Position numbers and translations under genes: made by a program
The notes under the pieces: generated by a model
Told to the model about the DNA's origin: nothing
Database searches by the model: none
The model's input: the letters and a program-made list of their open reading frames with translations, nothing else
In this document: one piece after another, positions 6,402-8,833 of the stretch
Position numbering within the stretch: the first letter of the stretch is position 1
Layout of the letters: every line of letters begins with the position of its first letter
Assembly (NCBI GenBank): GCA_002453165.1
Contig: DKGH01000031.1
Span: 1 to 8,833, forward strand
Reading direction: 5' to 3'
DNA length: 8,833 bases
From: Verrucomicrobia bacterium UBA6775
GTDB lineage: Bacteria > Verrucomicrobiota > Verrucomicrobiia > Limisphaerales > UBA1096

Positions 6402-7136
6402 TCAACCACCGCGCTTAGGATCGAGCCACGGCGTGCCGGACCAGTACCACTTGAAGGACGGCAGCACCTCCGCGTGGCCGTCGGTGAAGCTGACATTGCT
6501 TTTGTTGCTGTGGCGCAGGTGCGGTCCGCCCCAGTTTGGGTCGCCGGGGTTAAGGCCGCAGGCGCACGGCACGAAGCTGCCTGGATCCTGAATGATCCAG
6601 CAGCCGGGCTTTTCCTTTGAACGGGGCGTTACACATTTTTTTGGGTCAGTGGTGTTGACCGGCAGGGTGCCGCCGTCGGTCTTGTAAACCTGTGTGGACG
6701 GACTTCGCACGGAGCTTTCCTTTAACGCGGGATACTCCCACGTGCCGGGCCAGTCGCAGCCGCCGAGCCGAAAGTTGGCAGCGTAGTTGTTCGTCGTCCG
6801 CTCAATGTCATAGAGCGTCTCCTTTGTCTTGAAGGGTTTACTAGGGCAGCGCAGTGTTTCCTTGGTTTCCTGATAGACGTAAAGATAGTTAAACCACGAA
6901 CGACGGTTCTGCTGGTTCCCGATCAGCGAGAACGTCCACGCATAACGGTCGCTGTTGTCACCGGAGTAAAGCTTGGCCGCGAGTGAGAGTTGCTTGAGTT
7001 GGTTTAGGCAATAAACCTCCTGCCCCTTGGCCTTCGCCTTGGCCAAGGCCGGCAACAGCAGGCCGGCGAGGATGGCGATGATCGCAATGACCACCAGCAA
7101 TTCGATTAGAGTGAATGCGCGGTTTGGACGTTTCAT
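6402..7136 (-). CDS. Pseudopilin-like protein with prepilin N-terminus and H-X9-DG motif
   Basis: The 244-residue protein begins with a type IV prepilin/type II secretion signal: a basic leader MKRPNRA, then [13 protein letters not shown]. Cleavage is expected between A7 and F8, leaving F8 as the N-methylated residue and E12 as the +5 glutamate; the hydrophobic helix runs to about residue 31. A bare Ala replaces the usual Gly at -1. Near the C-terminus H209 is followed by nine residues and D219-G220, the H-X9-DG signature of a pseudopilin-like family expanded in Planctomycetes, Lentisphaerae and Verrucomicrobia. Seven cysteines lie in the soluble part (43, 97, 127, 168, 179, 191, 193), suggesting disulfides outside the cytoplasm. 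No secretion or pilus genes are adjacent, as is usual for these dispersed proteins, so the function is unknown. It lies 51 nt after the HsdR-N-like gene. Confidence 0.92.
   Translation of the reverse strand: MKRPNRAFTLIELLVVIAIIAILAGLLLPALAKAKAKGQEVYCLNQLKQLSLAAKLYSGDNSDRYAWTFSLIGNQQNRRSWFNYLYVYQETKETLRCPSKPFKTKETLYDIERTTNNYAANFRLGGCDWPGTWEYPALKESSVRSPSTQVYKTDGGTLPVNTTDPKKCVTPRSKEKPGCWIIQDPGSFVPCACGLNPGDPNWGGPHLRHSNKSNVSFTDGHAEVLPSFKWYWSGTPWLDPKRGG
7036..7049. repeat. CTTGGCCAAG palindrome, copy 5
   Basis: GCCTTGGCCAAGGC, a perfect 14-bp palindrome just after the hydrophobic helix of the pseudopilin, read as Ala-Leu-Ala-Lys-Ala (30-34). Confidence 0.55.
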
Positions 7137-7168
7137 AGTGCAACGCGCCCAAGTTAGACAATTTTCCG

Positions 7169-7182
7169 CGCTTGGCCAAGCG
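7169..7182. repeat. CTTGGCCAAG palindrome, copy 6 (intergenic)
   Basis: CGCTTGGCCAAGCG, identical to copy 4, in the 51-nt gap between the HsdR-N-like and pseudopilin genes, 6 nt past the HsdR-N-like stop codon. It is not coding. It could fold as a 5-bp stem with a GGCC loop, but there is no T-tract, so it is not a clear terminator. Confidence 0.65.
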
Positions 7183-7187
7183 GAGGA

Positions 7188-8192
7188 TTATTTTCCCCAG
7201 TGAAGCAAACGGCCTCGGCCGGCCGGTTTTGCCGGTGCGTCCTCGGAGCGTTTCAGCACTTTTTTGATCGCGTCCTTCTGCGTGATCCGGACAACTGAGT
7301 CGCCATTGGTTGTCTTGCTGAATTTCCCCGAAGCCTTGGCCTTGCGGTTGGCCCCGGGCTTGGCTGTCCAGCGAGTGGACTCGGCCTTTTTCTTCGGCCC
7401 CTTGCGCGAGGCAAACCGGTTTGGATCGGCGGCCTTGCGTCGCTCCTCAAGCTCGGCTTCCTTTACTTTTTGAAGGTGAACCATCAGCGACCGCGTCTCG
7501 TTGCTCTGCACGATGTCCGGCCGCAACACGCCCTTGGCCAGGTTCTCGCGAAGCTCGGCCGGCGTCACGCGGAGGTCAGGGTTGAGTTTGTGCAGCTCGC
7601 GCCGCACGGACGCCACCACGGCATCGCTCAACACCATCGCGCCGAGGTAATGGCGGTTGGTCATCTCCAGCCGCAACTTGAAATGGCTCAGGCCGGCATT
7701 CTCGTGCCCCTCACGGGTCAGCAAGTGGATCGTCCTCAGGTGCGCATCCCGGCCGGGTTGCATTTGCAACAAATCAAACACCAACACCACCGGGGTCTCG
7801 GGAGCGTTCGCGCCCACATCCTCCACGTGATGCACCTGCCAACCGATGCCGTTGGTCAGGATAATCCAGTCAACCCCGTTCATCTGCGCGTACTGCGCCG
7901 TGGCCAGAAGGTAGCGGTCGTCCGGAGCCATGCCGATCGGGCTGACACGTACGAGCATCCGCGGCTGGCCCTCGGTCTGGATCGAGAAATCGAACACCGA
8001 TTCTTTGTTGTCCAGCTCCGATGTAATCTCCGTGTAGCGATCGTACCCAAACAGCTCCGACAACAGATCAAGCGCCAACGTGGCGGTGTCCGCACGGCCG
8101 GCATCGCGCTCTCGGGCCGCCTTCAACAGCGGCTTGAACCGGCGCAACGCCGCCTTGATTCGTTCCTGAATTTTATGGGGAATCTTCGCCAT
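7188..8192 (-). CDS. HsdR N-terminal-like protein with degenerate nuclease motif
   Basis: The 334-residue protein resembles stand-alone proteins carrying the type I restriction HsdR N-terminal domain (PD-(D/E)XK fold). The alignment is from memory. The supporting parts are LLSELFGYDRYTEITSE (43-59), an Asp-containing strand at 66-71 (VFDFSI, D68), then MLVRVSPIG (79-87) and WIILTNGIGWQV (109-120). In active relatives the third element reads about IEVKAIG, supplying the catalytic E and K; here the positions are R82 and S84. D68 remains but the E-x-K pair is gone, so cleavage activity is unlikely. A middle helical part (about 150-230, with LSDAVVASVRREL and DLRVTPAEL) matches the family's usual second half. 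The last 90 residues are very Lys/Arg-rich and probably disordered, suggesting nucleic acid binding. No HsdM, HsdS or helicase part is nearby. No Shine-Dalgarno. It is divergent from the M42 peptidase gene. Confidence 0.7.
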   Translation of the reverse strand: MAKIPHKIQERIKAALRRFKPLLKAARERDAGRADTATLALDLLSELFGYDRYTEITSELDNKESVFDFSIQTEGQPRMLVRVSPIGMAPDDRYLLATAQYAQMNGVDWIILTNGIGWQVHHVEDVGANAPETPVVLVFDLLQMQPGRDAHLRTIHLLTREGHENAGLSHFKLRLEMTNRHYLGAMVLSDAVVASVRRELHKLNPDLRVTPAELRENLAKGVLRPDIVQSNETRSLMVHLQKVKEAELEERRKAADPNRFASRKGPKKKAESTRWTAKPGANRKAKASGKFSKTTNGDSVVRITQKDAIKKVLKRSEDAPAKPAGRGRLLHWGK

Positions 8193-8324
8193 GAATCGTC
8201 ACAACGCCAAATGGACGGCAGATTCAAAGCAAGCCACCTGCCAAAAGCAAGCCGTGAGTGAATGAATTTTCAAAACCAAATTGCCCTTGAAAAGCGCACC
8301 CACCCTGCCCCCTAATCGGCGCAC
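8193..8324. other. Divergent intergenic region with a 10-bp direct repeat
   Basis: This 132-nt gap separates the HsdR-N-like gene (minus) from the M42 peptidase gene (plus), so it should hold both promoters. AAAGCAAGCC occurs twice, at 8226-8235 and 8244-8253, with starts 18 bp apart. I see no convincing -35/-10 pair on either strand and no terminator. Confidence 0.5.
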
Positions 8325-8833
8325 ATGAACAAACGCTCGCTTCAGTTTCTCGAGACCCTTGTCAACACCCCCAGCCCCTCCGGCCACGAATCGCGCGGAC
8401 TCCGCGTGTGGCTCGACTACGTCGGCCAGTACGCCGACGAAACCTACTCCGACGCCTACGGCAACTGCGTCGCCGTGCTTAACAAGGGCGGAGGCCCGAG
8501 GCTCATGCTCGCCGGCCACGCCGACGAGATCGGCATGACAGTCAATTACATCGACAACAACGGCTACATCTACGTCCGCAAACTTGGCGGCACCAACCCT
8601 GCCATCACCAAGGCGCAGCGCCTCACCATCCACACCCGCAAAGGCCCGGTGAAAGGCGTCGTCGGTAGCGTCGCCCCCCACCTGATGAAGGGCGACAGCG
8701 GCAAGGGCGGTGCGCCGCAGATACAGGATCTGTTCGTCGACATCGGCGTCAACTCCCGAAAGGCGGCCGAGAAACTCATCCGCGTCGGCGACCCCATCAC
8801 CCTCAACGACCAGTTCGAGATCCTCCGCGACGA
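8325..8833 (+). CDS. M42-family metallopeptidase (glutamyl aminopeptidase/FrvX-like), 3' part missing
   Basis: The first 169 residues, starting MNKRSLQFLE, belong to the M42 family of cytoplasmic dinuclear-metal aminopeptidases, which usually form large dodecameric shells and trim peptides. Motifs seen are TPSPSGHE (15-22), the metal-site GHADEIGM (64-71, with H65 as first metal ligand and D67 beside it), GVVGSVAPHLM (111-121) and IQDLFVDIGVNS (133-144). Residues 70-160 look like the inserted beta domain of the family. The bridging Asp, the catalytic Glu pair and the last His lie beyond the right edge. I use the ATG at 8325 because it gives the expected N-terminus; no Shine-Dalgarno precedes it. 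It is the only plus-strand gene in the window. The substrate preference cannot be told. Confidence 0.92.
   Translation, partial: MNKRSLQFLETLVNTPSPSGHESRGLRVWLDYVGQYADETYSDAYGNCVAVLNKGGGPRLMLAGHADEIGMTVNYIDNNGYIYVRKLGGTNPAITKAQRLTIHTRKGPVKGVVGSVAPHLMKGDSGKGGAPQIQDLFVDIGVNSRKAAEKLIRVGDPITLNDQFEILRD

Noticed and set aside
5464..6591. Plus-strand open frame of 375 codons, longer than moaC or panB
   Set aside because: It runs antisense across moaC, panB and the pseudopilin gene, all well supported. Product is low-complexity and rich in His, Arg and Pro.
7470..8261. Plus-strand open frame of 263 codons
   Set aside because: Antisense to the HsdR-N-like gene; no domain seen, composition typical of an antisense frame.
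8199..8681. Minus-strand open frame of 160 codons
   Set aside because: Antisense to the M42 peptidase, which shows its metal-site motif; the Val/Ala/Gly-rich product is not protein-like.
1..8833. CRISPR array, tRNA or rRNA gene, insertion sequence or phage genes
   Set aside because: No spaced direct repeats, cloverleaf-type sequence, rRNA segment, transposase or phage protein could be recognised on either strand.

Overview
The window looks like a chromosomal segment of a Verrucomicrobiota bacterium, perhaps of the Pedosphaerales/Limisphaerales type. I infer this from gene style, not from a search. The clues are a pseudopilin with an [17 protein letters not shown] N-terminus plus an H-X9-DG C-terminal motif, a short ankyrin-repeat membrane protein, a stand-alone HsdR-N-like protein, fairly high GC, and almost no Shine-Dalgarno sequences. 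Nine genes lie on the minus strand and are read right to left. One gene at the right edge is on the plus strand. Both edge genes are cut by the window.

In transcription order on the minus strand, the right part (8192 to 6402) holds an HsdR-N-like protein whose nuclease motif looks lost, then a pseudopilin. Next come panB (pantothenate pathway; GTG start with the only strong Shine-Dalgarno in the window) and moaC (molybdopterin synthesis), which overlap by ATGA. After an 82-nt gap with a small dyad comes a KamA-family radical SAM/PLP aminomutase that keeps all the lysine-contact residues. A 138-nt gap follows, carrying a GC-rich dispersed-repeat-like element with several hairpins and a possible promoter.

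The left part (3522 to 1) is a tight cluster: a four-helix membrane protein with ankyrin repeats, clpP, clpX and a class I/II aminotransferase, spaced by 34, 11 and 8 nt. ClpP and ClpX form the ATP-dependent protease. The ankyrin protein sits where trigger factor (tig) is often found. At the right edge an M42-family aminopeptidase gene runs divergently from the HsdR-N-like gene.

Most genes are ordinary housekeeping genes. I found no clear new defence or mobile system. The most unusual signals are: (1) a strongly over-represented palindrome, CTTGGCCAAG, with six perfect copies in 8.8 kb in more than one reading frame and between genes; (2) the degenerate HsdR-N-like protein; (3) the membrane ankyrin gene joined to clpPX; and (4) the repeat element between kamA and the ankyrin gene. 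No gene-free stretch is longer than 138 nt.
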